Shown here: piece by piece, positions 8,828 to 17,201 of the stretch
How the letters are laid out: each line of letters opens with the position of its first letter
Position numbering within the stretch: position 1 is the stretch's first letter
Virus record (IMG/VR): IMGVR_UViG_3300011114_000627
Location: 1-45,407 of that record
Strand: one strand, 5' to 3'
DNA from: a virus
DNA: 45,407 bases
Made by a program: the position numbers and the translations under genes
Notes under the pieces: model-generated
What the model was told of the DNA's origin: nothing
Database searches by the model: none
What the model saw: the letters and a program-made list of their open reading frames with translations, nothing else

Positions 8828-9277
8828 ATGGCAATTGTCATTGGCCTGAATGGCAAGCTGTACAAAAACACCGGCACGTACGGATCACCCACATGGACGC
8901 TCGTGACCAAAGTCATGGACCTGGAATTGAAGATCGAAGCGGATCAATTCGAGGTCAGCAACCGGGCTGGCGGCGGGTACAAGGAATACGTCAATACGCT
9001 GGTGGATGCAGAGATTTCGTGGGGGATGCCTTACGACGCGAGCGACACACTGCTGACATCATTTCAGACAGCGGCTCGACCGGGTGGAAGTGCTATCGAA
9101 TTTCTGGTGCTGGACGGGCTGCAAGCTACGACCGGTTCTCAGGGTCTGCGCGTGACGTGTGCTCTCAAAACCGCATCTGGCCGGTCGGAAAAGCTCGGCG
9201 AGGCGATGACGATTGCTGTTACCGCCAAGCCAACCCCGAACAGCAACGCAGCACCCGCATGGTACACGGCACCGTAA
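8828..9277 (+). CDS. Tail tube protein, copy 2
   Basis: A 149-residue paralogue of the preceding gene, 13 bases downstream of its stop, with AGGAG in the gap as ribosome binding site (better than that of copy 1). The length is the same within two residues; differences are spread along the chain and the C-terminal residues diverge (PAWYTAP against PSWFTV). The stronger site suggests this copy is the more abundant, possibly the true tube subunit. Confidence 0.7.
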   Translation: MAIVIGLNGKLYKNTGTYGSPTWTLVTKVMDLELKIEADQFEVSNRAGGGYKEYVNTLVDAEISWGMPYDASDTLLTSFQTAARPGGSAIEFLVLDGLQATTGSQGLRVTCALKTASGRSEKLGEAMTIAVTAKPTPNSNAAPAWYTAP

Positions 9278-9293
9278 CAAGGATTGATTCCGA

Positions 9294-9578
9294 ATGAGCA
9301 TTAAAGATACCGCGACCGAAGCACTGGCACGGGTTCCTGCTGACCAGCACAACATGACCGGCATTAACCCGGAAACAGGAACCGCCGAACACATCGCGGT
9401 CTATATCGCGGTCAACCGGCTGGAATGGATCGAGGTGCTCAAGGAAGCGAAGCCAGCCACGCCGGATGACAAGCAACTGGTGGCTGAACTGCTGGCAGGG
9501 TCGCAATCGTCACCGGGGGCGGAAGTCGGAATCCTGGCGGTGCAAGCTCTCGACGTCTGCAATATGGGCAACCAATGA
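9294..9578 (+). CDS. Hypothetical tail-region protein
   Basis: A 94-residue protein between the tube and chaperone genes, probably mostly helical, acidic, without Cys pairs or membrane segments. It overlaps the next start by ATGA. The conserved slot suggests a role in tail assembly, but I do not recognise the family. Confidence 0.6.
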   Translation: MSIKDTATEALARVPADQHNMTGINPETGTAEHIAVYIAVNRLEWIEVLKEAKPATPDDKQLVAELLAGSQSSPGAEVGILAVQALDVCNMGNQ

Positions 9579-10027
9579 CAACGATTTTCAAAGACACGGC
9601 GGGACATGAATTCTGTTGTTCAGTCACTGCCGGAACGGTGATCGAATACCGGAAGCGTCTCGGCGTGAACCTGAATTCACTGATCGACGGCGACCTGCTG
9701 GACCGCATGGCCACGGATATTGAGTTGTTCGTCAACATGCTCTGGCTGTCCGTAAAGGCATCGGCACCAGCGGACATGACCGACGCGACGTTTGCCGAAG
9801 TACTCGGCGGTGACGTGCTCGAATCGGCACGCGATGCACTGCTTGAGGCGATCATAAGTTTTTTCCCCGCCCTCGCGAGGGGGCCACTGCAAAAGATGCG
9901 GGACAAGGGGAAGGCAGTTCAGATGCTGGCTCTGAATCAAGTGAATCAGGCAATCGACAACCTGACACCCGAAATGATGATTGGATCGAAGAATCCTGCT
10001 GGCAATTCGCAGGCGTCGTCGGGGTAG
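9575..10027 (+). CDS. Tail assembly chaperone, gpG-like
   Basis: A 150-residue protein directly upstream of the tape measure region, the place of lambda gpG. It is helical and acidic, with an AIISFFP segment at residues 94-99. The C-terminal coding end overlaps, in the -1 frame, a sequence encoding a typical gpT-like motif (see next entries), so a fraction of ribosomes probably shifts frame to make a G-T fusion. Such chaperones coat and solubilise the tape measure protein before tube polymerisation. Confidence 0.75.
   Translation: MTTIFKDTAGHEFCCSVTAGTVIEYRKRLGVNLNSLIDGDLLDRMATDIELFVNMLWLSVKASAPADMTDATFAEVLGGDVLESARDALLEAIISFFPALARGPLQKMRDKGKAVQMLALNQVNQAIDNLTPEMMIGSKNPAGNSQASSG
9859..9868 (+). 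other. Candidate -1 ribosomal frameshift site
   Basis: Read in the gpG-like frame, T TTT TTC occupies 9859-9865 and T TTC CCC occupies 9862-9868; both obey the X XXY YYZ slippery rule. The -1 frame has a stop at 9844-9846 and is then open to 10287, so slipping here would give a fusion of about 237 residues. No other canonical heptamer lies in the usable interval. Confidence 0.6.
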
Positions 10028-10044
10028 ATCCGCGACCGTTCACA

Positions 10045-10287
10045 TTGCGGGAACTGTCCGCGATGGCCAGCGGGAAACGGCGTGAAGAATGGGACCGGTG
10101 GGGACAGCTTTTGGCGTTGGTGGACAACCGGACGAACTTCAGCAAGGACGCGAAACCGTCCGCGCCAATTGACTGGTGGCCGGATTCGATTGTGACGCAA
10201 GAGGATCTCGACGCCATCCGTGCCGCGAAGAAACGAAATGTAATTCAAGGGTCGATTTCTGACCTGAAAATACTTGTGGGGAAATGA
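10045..10287 (+). CDS. gpT-like half of the tail assembly chaperone (probable frameshift product)
   Basis: The T-like frame is open from 9847 to 10287. Just before the nominal TTG start (10045) it already encodes CWQFAGVVGVDPRPFT, which runs into LRELSAMASGKRREEWDRW, a pattern common in the downstream half of frameshifted tail chaperones. TTG 10045 cuts this conserved motif and has no ribosome binding site, so independent initiation is unlikely and a -1 shift from the gpG-like gene is preferred. The coordinates give the minimal open segment. The tape measure gene starts 4 bases downstream. Confidence 0.65.
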   Translation: MRELSAMASGKRREEWDRWGQLLALVDNRTNFSKDAKPSAPIDWWPDSIVTQEDLDAIRAAKKRNVIQGSISDLKILVGK

Positions 10288-10290
10288 CCG

Positions 10291-12153
10291 ATGGGAGCCA
10301 AAGACGTACGCGCGGGCGGGGCTTTCATCGAGCTATTCGCTAAAGATTCGATGGTCCAGGCCACGCTGCTGAAGGTCAAAAAGAACTTTACGGACTTCGG
10401 CAAGCAGATTCGCAATGTTGGACTCGGCGCGGCAGGACTCGGGACCGCGTTAGTTGCTCCACTCGCTGCCAGCGTTCAAGCATTTGCCACCAACGGCGCG
10501 GCTATCGACGACATGGCGCAGCGGACGGGACTGACCAGCAACGCGGTTCAGGAGTTGTCCCACGCGGCGGAAATGTCAGCCACCAACATCGAGGCACTCG
10601 AAAAAGGCCTGCTGAAGATGCAGCGGACGGTGGTTGAGGCTGGTGACGGGACAGAATCGGCGCGCAAAGCACTGAACGACATGGGGACTAGCTTCAAGGA
10701 CTTGAAGGGGCTGTCACCGGACCAGCAATTAGAAAAGATGGCTGATGGGCTGTCCAAGATTAAAGACCCGGCAGCACGCACGGCAGCGGCTGTGGCCATC
10801 TTCGGCAAGGCTGGCGCAGAGTTAATTCCGTTCCTGTCCGAAGGGTCAGCAGGGATCGAGAAATTCCGGGCCGAAGCCCGCTCGCTCGGGCTGGTGCTGG
10901 ACGGCAACGCAATCCAAGCAGCGGCGGAACTCGACGACAAGCTACAGACGCTCAAGTCATCATTCCGGGGCGTCGTCAATCAAATCGGGGCCGCGCTCGC
11001 AGGTCCGGCACTCACGCTGATTCAACTGATGACCAACGGGGCGGCATCGGTCGCGAAGTTCGTCCAGGCGAATCAGGGGCTGGTGATTGGGATCGCGTTG
11101 ACGGGGGCTGCATTGCTCATTGCTGGCGGTGCGATGATTGGTCTGGGTATCGCAATCTCGACGATTGGAACGGTTCTTGGTGGCATGGCTGCAGCGTGGG
11201 GTGTGGTCGGGGCTGCTATCTCTGCGGTGGCTGGCTCGCCGTTGCTGCTGGTTATCGCAGGCATCACTGGACTGGCATTGTTATTTCCACGGGTCCGACA
11301 AGCGGCCGCCGAAGCGTTTGAATATCTGTTCGGTGAGGTAGGTAAGCTCGGCGGAATCTTCCAAGGAATCCTGACCGGCATCAGTGATGCGCTTGCAGGC
11401 GGCGACTTGCAAGCGGCTGCAAAGGTGCTGTGGACTGGCCTATGGTCCGCATGGCTGGAAGGAACGGACAATATTCGCAAGGTATGGCGGGAGGCTGTAA
11501 CTGGCATCGCCATCATGGCCACGGATGCGTTCTCAAATCTGCGGCTGGCATGGGAAACAACGGTTAAATTTTTCGGCGATGCGTGGGATATCGTGCTCGG
11601 CGGCATGGGCGGGAAGTGGTCGGAGTTTCAGAACTCAATCGCATCAGGGCTGGTGTCTGTTCTGTCACGAGTCACAGGGCAAGACCCGGCGGAAATGCAG
11701 CAGTCACTGCGTGAGGAACAGGAAGGGCAGAAGCAAGCGTCCGCCGACCGCATGGCCACGCGAGCCAGAGAATCGGCCGCACGGATGGCGCAGATTCGCA
11801 AGGAAGCCGAAGAGTCAAAGGACACGCTCGGCGAATCGCTGGCGGCACAGAACGCGAAGGCCAAGAAAGAAAAAGACGACGCTGCGGCGGCATTCTTAGC
11901 GGCGAAGGAAGAGGCAGCGGCAATCAGAGCGACAGCCGAAGAGAAGCGTCAGCGAGACACCAAGGGCAAAATCGGAACCGGCAACGGCGAAGTTTTCCTC
12001 ACTGGCACGATGGGCACGTTCTCAGCGGCGGCGGCATCACGCTCTGCGGTCGCTGGCGTGTCACCACTTCAGAAGGGCATCGACGCGACGGCCAAGAACA
12101 CTGAAAACACGGTGGCCGCTCTCGAAAATATGCAGGAGCTACTCTTCGCATGA
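10291..12153 (+). CDS. Tail tape measure protein
   Basis: A 620-residue protein that sets tail length and is ejected with the DNA. Residues 1-240 are helical with Ala/Gly-rich repeats and the DDMAQRTGLTSNAVQELS motif frequent in phage tape measures. Residues about 260-340 hold several hydrophobic segments (LVIGIALTGAALLIAGG, SPLLLVIAGITGLALLF) that could insert into the host membrane. Residues 460-560 are a charged Glu/Lys/Ala coiled coil. At about 1.5 angstrom per residue the protein predicts a tail near 90-95 nm. The stop overlaps the next gene (ATGA). Confidence 0.9.
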   Translation: MGAKDVRAGGAFIELFAKDSMVQATLLKVKKNFTDFGKQIRNVGLGAAGLGTALVAPLAASVQAFATNGAAIDDMAQRTGLTSNAVQELSHAAEMSATNIEALEKGLLKMQRTVVEAGDGTESARKALNDMGTSFKDLKGLSPDQQLEKMADGLSKIKDPAARTAAAVAIFGKAGAELIPFLSEGSAGIEKFRAEARSLGLVLDGNAIQAAAELDDKLQTLKSSFRGVVNQIGAALAGPALTLIQLMTNGAASVAKFVQANQGLVIGIALTGAALLIAGGAMIGLGIAISTIGTVLGGMAAAWGVVGAAISAVAGSPLLLVIAGITGLALLFPRVRQAAAEAFEYLFGEVGKLGGIFQGILTGISDALAGGDLQAAAKVLWTGLWSAWLEGTDNIRKVWREAVTGIAIMATDAFSNLRLAWETTVKFFGDAWDIVLGGMGGKWSEFQNSIASGLVSVLSRVTGQDPAEMQQSLREEQEGQKQASADRMATRARESAARMAQIRKEAEESKDTLGESLAAQNAKAKKEKDDAAAAFLAAKEEAAAIRATAEEKRQRDTKGKIGTGNGEVFLTGTMGTFSAAAASRSAVAGVSPLQKGIDATAKNTENTVAALENMQELLFA

Positions 12154-12998
12154 CCAGTTACGTAACCGAAAAAATCTTCAATCGCGATGGGTCGGACGGT
12201 CAGCAATTTGACCGCACGTTCGGCTGCTACGTGTTCAACCAGACGGACGAAACGCAGGCGGTGCTGGACGCGAAAGAATTCCTGACGGCAAGCGGGTTCG
12301 GTACAGCAATGACCGGTGTGCCGCTTCGCACGGTCCATCGAAAACAGATCGCAACCAACGCTTACGAAATCACGTTCGATTACAACCTGGACTCCAATCA
12401 GGCGCAGCCATCTGACCCGGATGTCTCGTCATTCAATACGACACTGACGTTCAATCAAGTGGGCGGCACAACCCACATAACGACGGCGCTGGATACGTCG
12501 AGTTACCGGCTGTTCGCGGATGGTGCCGTGGTGGATGTCAAGAAAACCATTGGCATCGACCTCAAGACCGGCCAAGTTCGCGGCGTTGATATTATCGCCC
12601 CCGTGCTGGACTTCTCGTTGACGACCCAATTTGCGAATCGGTATGTGACGGCGGCGTACGTTAAACAAGTCCTGCAACTGACCGGCAAAACTAACTCGGT
12701 CGCGTGGAAGGGTTACGACATCGGGGAGGTCTTGTTCAAGGGTGCGCGCGGCTCGAAAAAGGGCAGCGAGAACTGGGAAATCAGCTTCGAGTTTTCCTAT
12801 TCGCAAAACAAGACAGGGCTGACCATCGGCGGTATTACCGGCGTCGATAAAAAGGGCTGGCAGTATCTGGATGTGATGTTCAAGGAAGACGCTTCAGTCA
12901 CGATTAACGGGCGTCCGCTGCAGGTGCCAACTCAGGTCAACGTGCATACCGTCTACGAAGCCGATGCGTTCTCACAACTCTTGATTGGAACCGCATGA
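12150..12998 (+). CDS. Distal tail/tail-tip protein candidate
   Basis: A 282-residue, beta-rich protein immediately after the tape measure gene, where distal tail (Dit) or tail-hub proteins are usual. No transmembrane segments or catalytic motifs. It repeatedly alternates short hydrophobic strands (YEITFDYNL, WEISFEFSYSQNK). I do not recognise the family; the call rests on gene order. It overlaps both neighbours by ATGA. Confidence 0.6.
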   Translation: MTSYVTEKIFNRDGSDGQQFDRTFGCYVFNQTDETQAVLDAKEFLTASGFGTAMTGVPLRTVHRKQIATNAYEITFDYNLDSNQAQPSDPDVSSFNTTLTFNQVGGTTHITTALDTSSYRLFADGAVVDVKKTIGIDLKTGQVRGVDIIAPVLDFSLTTQFANRYVTAAYVKQVLQLTGKTNSVAWKGYDIGEVLFKGARGSKKGSENWEISFEFSYSQNKTGLTIGGITGVDKKGWQYLDVMFKEDASVTINGRPLQVPTQVNVHTVYEADAFSQLLIGTA

Positions 12999-13498
12999 GC
13001 ACAGCCCGCACCCTGACAAAAGCGGTCGTCACGAATACCGTCGCACTGACGGAGACGCTAACCCTCGCATCCGATCCCGTCATCGGCACGGTCACGCTAT
13101 CGCCATCAGCCGGGCAACGATGGACGATGGACGGCACCACAGGACCGGCTGCAACCAGGTCCGTCCGAACACTGGTCACGATGTCGGGCGGCACAGCAAC
13201 AATCGACCTGACTGCATTCCCCGACGCGGAAACAAACGTGGCGGTCGACCTGACCGGGCTGAAGATTAAGATGCTCCATCTGGCCGCACCGTCAGCCAAC
13301 GCCAACGCGGTCACGGTCAAGCCGGGGGCGTCCAATGGGTATACCGGCTGGACTGTCACCGGAGACATCCTGAACGCATCGGACCAACGCGGGCCAAGCA
13401 TTTTCAACGGCGGTATCGCTGTCGACGCCACTCACAAAACTATCGACATCACTGGCACAGGGGCGCAGCAGGTCACGATTGTTGCACTGTTTGGATAA
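12995..13498 (+). CDS. Virion/tail-tip protein, hypothetical
   Basis: A 167-residue Thr/Ala/Val-rich beta protein (MSTARTLTKAVVTNTVAL start; ITGTGAQQVTIVALFG end). Composition and place in the tail-tip operon suggest a structural beta-sandwich component of the tip or fibre network. No enzymatic motif. Confidence 0.6.
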   Translation: MSTARTLTKAVVTNTVALTETLTLASDPVIGTVTLSPSAGQRWTMDGTTGPAATRSVRTLVTMSGGTATIDLTAFPDAETNVAVDLTGLKIKMLHLAAPSANANAVTVKPGASNGYTGWTVTGDILNASDQRGPSIFNGGIAVDATHKTIDITGTGAQQVTIVALFG

Positions 13499-13501
13499 CC
13501 G

Positions 13502-14008
13502 ATGGCACCACCACTGAGACACGCAAATCCTGGAGAACCGTTTCGCCCAGACGCGGTAACGTGGAATGCGTTCGTTGATACAGCGCGGACCGTGCGCGAC
13601 AACCGGCGGATTTTCGAGCCGGGACCGTTGTTGCCGGTCACGTCCGGTGGCGGCACAGGCGGCGGCAGTTGCTCCATAGTCCGCTTCCGCGTCGCGGCAC
13701 CAATCGCCGGAACTATGTCCGCTATTTGCTTTATCCATGCGGTGGATGCAGGTTTCACGCTGGCGGATGTCCCCGGATTGGCGAATCTGGAGTTCTCTGG
13801 CAATCCATTCCCTGGCACGCCAAACATCATCGTCTGTGACCCGATGTGCACGTTCTTCAACGAACCACAAGCCGGGCTGACGAATCGCCTTGGGTGGGCC
13901 AAGTACATGCAGCCGTTGATTGCGAATACGTGCCAGCCGAACGCGGCGTATCTGACTCCTCAATGGGAAGTCTTCGCGCTCAATTGCGTTCTGAACCCAC
14001 AATGCTGA
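13502..14008 (+). CDS. Minor virion protein, hypothetical
   Basis: A 168-residue protein with an N-terminal PGEPFRPDAVTWNAFVDTAR segment and a Gly-rich stretch (SGGGTGGGS) before a C-terminal domain containing several Cys. The PGxPFRPxAxTWNAFVDAAR pattern recalls proteins seen in planctomycete tailed phages and prophages, where it precedes Cys-rich tail proteins as here. The N-terminus probably docks to the tail and the C-terminal part is displayed. No function can be assigned. Confidence 0.6.
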   Translation: MAPPLRHANPGEPFRPDAVTWNAFVDTARTVRDNRRIFEPGPLLPVTSGGGTGGGSCSIVRFRVAAPIAGTMSAICFIHAVDAGFTLADVPGLANLEFSGNPFPGTPNIIVCDPMCTFFNEPQAGLTNRLGWAKYMQPLIANTCQPNAAYLTPQWEVFALNCVLNPQC

Positions 14009-14017
14009 AAGCGACAA

Positions 14018-15397
14018 ATGGCCGGTAAGGGTTCGCCGCAGTGCTGTTGCGTTGGATGTGATCGCCCGCCCGTCAATCTGACGGGATCGCGTGCGGATGA
14101 CCTATTCGACGCATCGCCGGTTCTTGCGCAAAATCTGTGTCTATCCTGTATGCCGCAGCAGTTATGTCTCAGCACGACCTGCAACGGCGTGGCGGAACCA
14201 TCGTTATTTACCCGACAAGACCCATGCCGATACGGCCAGTTCTACTCATACTGGGCGGGCTACCTGAACATCTACAGGCAGTACGTGCAGGCGGAAATCC
14301 AATTCGACATCGTCGGCTCAGACTGCTATCTCTGCTTTGTGTGTCCCGCCCTGGGAATTACTGGCTACGAATCGGCAGCACGAGTCCTGCTGACGTGGGC
14401 CATTCAGCAATCATGGTCGCCACATTGCCAGTCGTGCAACGATGAATTCTACCCCGATGCGCCAGTTCAGTGGAATCTAACGCTTGCGGGCTATCCATGT
14501 GTCATCAACGCTGGAATGGTGTCGAATACCAGCCTGACTCCAGCAATGCCGTGCGACAACTGCGCGAGTGATCCCTGCGAACCAGAGCAGGTCTTCTACA
14601 TTGAAGAAGACCTGCAAGCCCCTCGTTTTTCAAGCTGTGCAATCTGTCTTGGATGCGCGTGCATCGGTACGTACATGTGCATTGTCGTGCGGAAGTTCGG
14701 AGTTGTCGTTGAATCAGTCAACGTCAAGATTTGCAATTTCGGATGGGTGACGCCACTGGGAACATCGGTCTACATCGACCGCGATCCGTCCGACAAGACG
14801 TGTCGATTGAGATTGGCGACTGTCGGCGGGATAACATACAACGGGGCATCCGTTTTGCCGTTGTATGGGTCAATTGCCGGGCAGTGTCCAGATGTGGCGG
14901 TGTCGTGGGCGTTCGACAATCCGGCGACCCCCGTTAATGAACCAATCAACGTCAGCGTCTCTAGCTCGGAGTGTGGATCGTGTGCATCATTAACCGCTGT
15001 TCCATGCTGCCCGGACCCACTGCCACGGGTTCTCTACGCGACTCTCGACGGCGGCCCTTGTTCCTGTGAATCGCTGTCGATTCCGATTGTCGAAACAACG
15101 CTGGCGGGTGACGTAATATGGATGGGCAACAGCGCTCCTGATGCGTTCTGTTCAGCATGGGGAACGAAGTGTCAGGTGCTCATTCAGTTGTTTTGTTCCA
15201 ACAATACCTGGCAGTTGAACCTGCGGTATTCGACGGATGGGGCACCGGGGTATACGAGCTACACGTACTACACAGGGTCTTGTACTCCAATGAGTCTAGT
15301 TTTCACGGGGATTTACGCTCACGGGAAAGGTGACTGTGAATGCAGCCCACCATTCTTCCCGAAGTGTAACGACCTGACTGTGAGCATCACGGAATGA
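14018..15397 (+). CDS. Cysteine-rich tail protein
   Basis: A 459-residue protein with 39 cysteines by my count (about 8.5%), in clusters such as CCCVGC at the start, CYLCFVC, CAICLGCAC and CDC/CEC near the end. No helix-rich or membrane segment. Such density suggests either many disulphides in an extracellular fibre or multiple metal sites. Its place after the tail-tip genes points to a receptor-contacting or tail-stabilising structure. It overlaps the glycosyltransferase-like gene by ATGA. I do not know a characterised homologue. Confidence 0.65.
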   Translation: MAGKGSPQCCCVGCDRPPVNLTGSRADDLFDASPVLAQNLCLSCMPQQLCLSTTCNGVAEPSLFTRQDPCRYGQFYSYWAGYLNIYRQYVQAEIQFDIVGSDCYLCFVCPALGITGYESAARVLLTWAIQQSWSPHCQSCNDEFYPDAPVQWNLTLAGYPCVINAGMVSNTSLTPAMPCDNCASDPCEPEQVFYIEEDLQAPRFSSCAICLGCACIGTYMCIVVRKFGVVVESVNVKICNFGWVTPLGTSVYIDRDPSDKTCRLRLATVGGITYNGASVLPLYGSIAGQCPDVAVSWAFDNPATPVNEPINVSVSSSECGSCASLTAVPCCPDPLPRVLYATLDGGPCSCESLSIPIVETTLAGDVIWMGNSAPDAFCSAWGTKCQVLIQLFCSNNTWQLNLRYSTDGAPGYTSYTYYTGSCTPMSLVFTGIYAHGKGDCECSPPFFPKCNDLTVSITE

Positions 15398-16689
15398 TGA
15401 ACCCACTCTGCGAATGCCCGATGGCCGGATACTGCCAACGACACAAGGTCAGGAAAACCATCCGGGAGCATCAGTTATGCCGGGGGCAGGAGTGTTCACC
15501 GGCACAATCCGCGAAGTATTGGAACGCATGGGAAGCCGGAACGATGCCGGGGCAGTCCGCTCCGGTTGCGGATAGAAAAGACTTCAAGGAAGGTTTGTCG
15601 CTGCCGGTCGTGACGGGATTCAATGGCGAGTCGATTACCTCGCTGCCGACTGGTGGAGTCGGTACAGAACTCAAGCTACTGCTGTCGTGGTTCGGTCAGT
15701 ACGTCGCAGAAGGCTGCAACTGCCAGAAGCACGCGGACACGATGGACGCGAACGGGATTGCATGGTGCGAAACCAACGTCGATACGATTATCGGGTGGCT
15801 GAGTGAGGAAGCGGCGAAGCGAAGCGTTCTCGGCTGGTCACTCGATAAGGTGCCTGGATTCGAGTGGACTGCCCGACAGTTAGTCGCAAGGGCAATCGAC
15901 AACGCTAAGGCTGTCGTGGCGGTACGGACGAAACTTCTCATTTACATTCCGCCAACCGCACACGATCCGTTGACGGCGATTCCAGCGGAAACCAACGGGC
16001 GAAGGAATCTGGCGTTTCACCTGTGGCCACGCAAACCACTATGGAAAGCGGCGGCGGATCAATTGATTCGTCGGATGGATATATTCAACGGCGTCCGGTC
16101 AATCTCCGTCGTGGTCGATCATGACTCAGATTCTCTGCAAGACGTGAAAGACTACTTCGCGGGGCACCGCATCGACCACTGGCTGACGATGGCCAACGAT
16201 CCAAAGCGGCGGGAATGCGTGTCGTTCGTTCCCCTGCTGGAGACGATGCCACGGGATACTTCGATCACGTTTTGGGGGCACGGGAAATCTGTTCGGCATC
16301 ACGAAGGATCGGTGTGCGTGGATTGGGCGGAAACACAGTACCGATTGCTCTTGGATCACATGCCAACGACTGACTCGCTCACGTCGCAATTCCCAATCGT
16401 CGGGGCGTTTAAGCGGCTCCAATTCAACTTTGGCCCAAACTGTAAATACGGCTGGCACTATTCCGGGGGCGTTTACTGGTTCAGGAACGCGGACGTATTC
16501 GCTAAACCCGACTGGCAGCGGTTGCCGGTGTCGTTCTTCGCAGGTACCGAATCGTGGCCGGGGGATATGTTCCCCTGGGCAAATGCGGCTTGTGTTGGAC
16601 CCTCAGCGGTTGGGGATCTTTACAAGAACGACGAATGGGATCGCATTGCTCCTGAGCTGGCGTGTGAATTTGAACGGAGAAAAGCATGA
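15394..16689 (+). CDS. Glycosyltransferase-like protein with N-terminal Cys motif
   Basis: A 431-residue protein. Residues 1-50 form a Cys/His cluster (C6, C8, C14, H17, C29, C34) ending in KYWNAWEAG, possibly a zinc-binding module. The body contains VVVDHDSDSL, and the C-terminal HYSGGVYWFRNADVF and FFAGTESWPGDMFPW motifs resemble phage and bacterial glycosyltransferase-like proteins that modify surface glycans. Proposed role: adding or altering sugars on tail proteins or host surface polysaccharide. It is translationally coupled to a methyltransferase and an oxygenase, which suggests one modification pathway. Assignment moderate; substrate unknown. Confidence 0.6.
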   Translation: MMNPLCECPMAGYCQRHKVRKTIREHQLCRGQECSPAQSAKYWNAWEAGTMPGQSAPVADRKDFKEGLSLPVVTGFNGESITSLPTGGVGTELKLLLSWFGQYVAEGCNCQKHADTMDANGIAWCETNVDTIIGWLSEEAAKRSVLGWSLDKVPGFEWTARQLVARAIDNAKAVVAVRTKLLIYIPPTAHDPLTAIPAETNGRRNLAFHLWPRKPLWKAAADQLIRRMDIFNGVRSISVVVDHDSDSLQDVKDYFAGHRIDHWLTMANDPKRRECVSFVPLLETMPRDTSITFWGHGKSVRHHEGSVCVDWAETQYRLLLDHMPTTDSLTSQFPIVGAFKRLQFNFGPNCKYGWHYSGGVYWFRNADVFAKPDWQRLPVSFFAGTESWPGDMFPWANAACVGPSAVGDLYKNDEWDRIAPELACEFERRKA

Positions 16690-17201
16690 AACTGGAAATC
16701 GGTGGTGGTGTGCGGAGTCGGGGCGAGGGATGGGTGAATCTCGACATTCTGGACATGGCTGACGTTGTTCATGATTTGAATGTCCTGCCGTGGCCGTTTG
16801 CGGATGAGTCTGCAGATGAGGTCTACTCGTCGCACTGCATTGAACACGTCAAAAGCCAGATCGACTTTGTTCGGGAGTGTGCCCGTATTGGGAAGGTCGG
16901 GGCTAAGGTTGAGATTCGATGCCCAGACTCGCACGGCGAAATGGCGATGTGTCATGGGCACCTGGGCGTGGTGTCGATCGACTCGGTACGCCATTTCGCG
17001 ATCTTCCCGGAAATGCACTGGGCTGGGTGTGCTCGCAAATTGACGCTGACGCAGATTGAGCCTGGATGTGACGATTACTGGTTCCCGCTGGCACGGCAGA
17101 ACCGCTTATTCAAGGAATGGTCGGATCTGGACATCATGACTTGGCTTCCGCGAACACGACACGAAAACCGATTCCATTTTGTGGTTGAGGCGAACGCATG
17201 A
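16686..17201 (+). CDS. Class I SAM-dependent methyltransferase
   Basis: A 171-residue Rossmann-type methyltransferase. Motif I is at residues 4-8 (EIGGG), the acidic residue of motif II is in VNLDI near 20, and the SSHCIEHV segment is the post-motif region typical of Methyltransf_11/23 proteins. No DNA-recognition domain and no (D/S)PPY motif, so the target is more likely a small molecule or a sugar than DNA. It sits between the glycosyltransferase-like and oxygenase genes with ATGA overlaps on both sides. Confidence 0.75.
   Translation: MKLEIGGGVRSRGEGWVNLDILDMADVVHDLNVLPWPFADESADEVYSSHCIEHVKSQIDFVRECARIGKVGAKVEIRCPDSHGEMAMCHGHLGVVSIDSVRHFAIFPEMHWAGCARKLTLTQIEPGCDDYWFPLARQNRLFKEWSDLDIMTWLPRTRHENRFHFVVEANA

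Noticed and set aside
11073-11606. Long reverse-strand reading frame opposite the tape measure gene
   Set aside because: It mirrors a strongly supported gene on the + strand and encodes low-complexity Pro/Ala/Ser sequence typical of antisense shadows in GC-rich genes.
13292-14017. 241-residue reverse-strand frame opposite the 13502 gene
   Set aside because: No ribosome binding site, no family feature, and it covers two well-coupled + strand genes.
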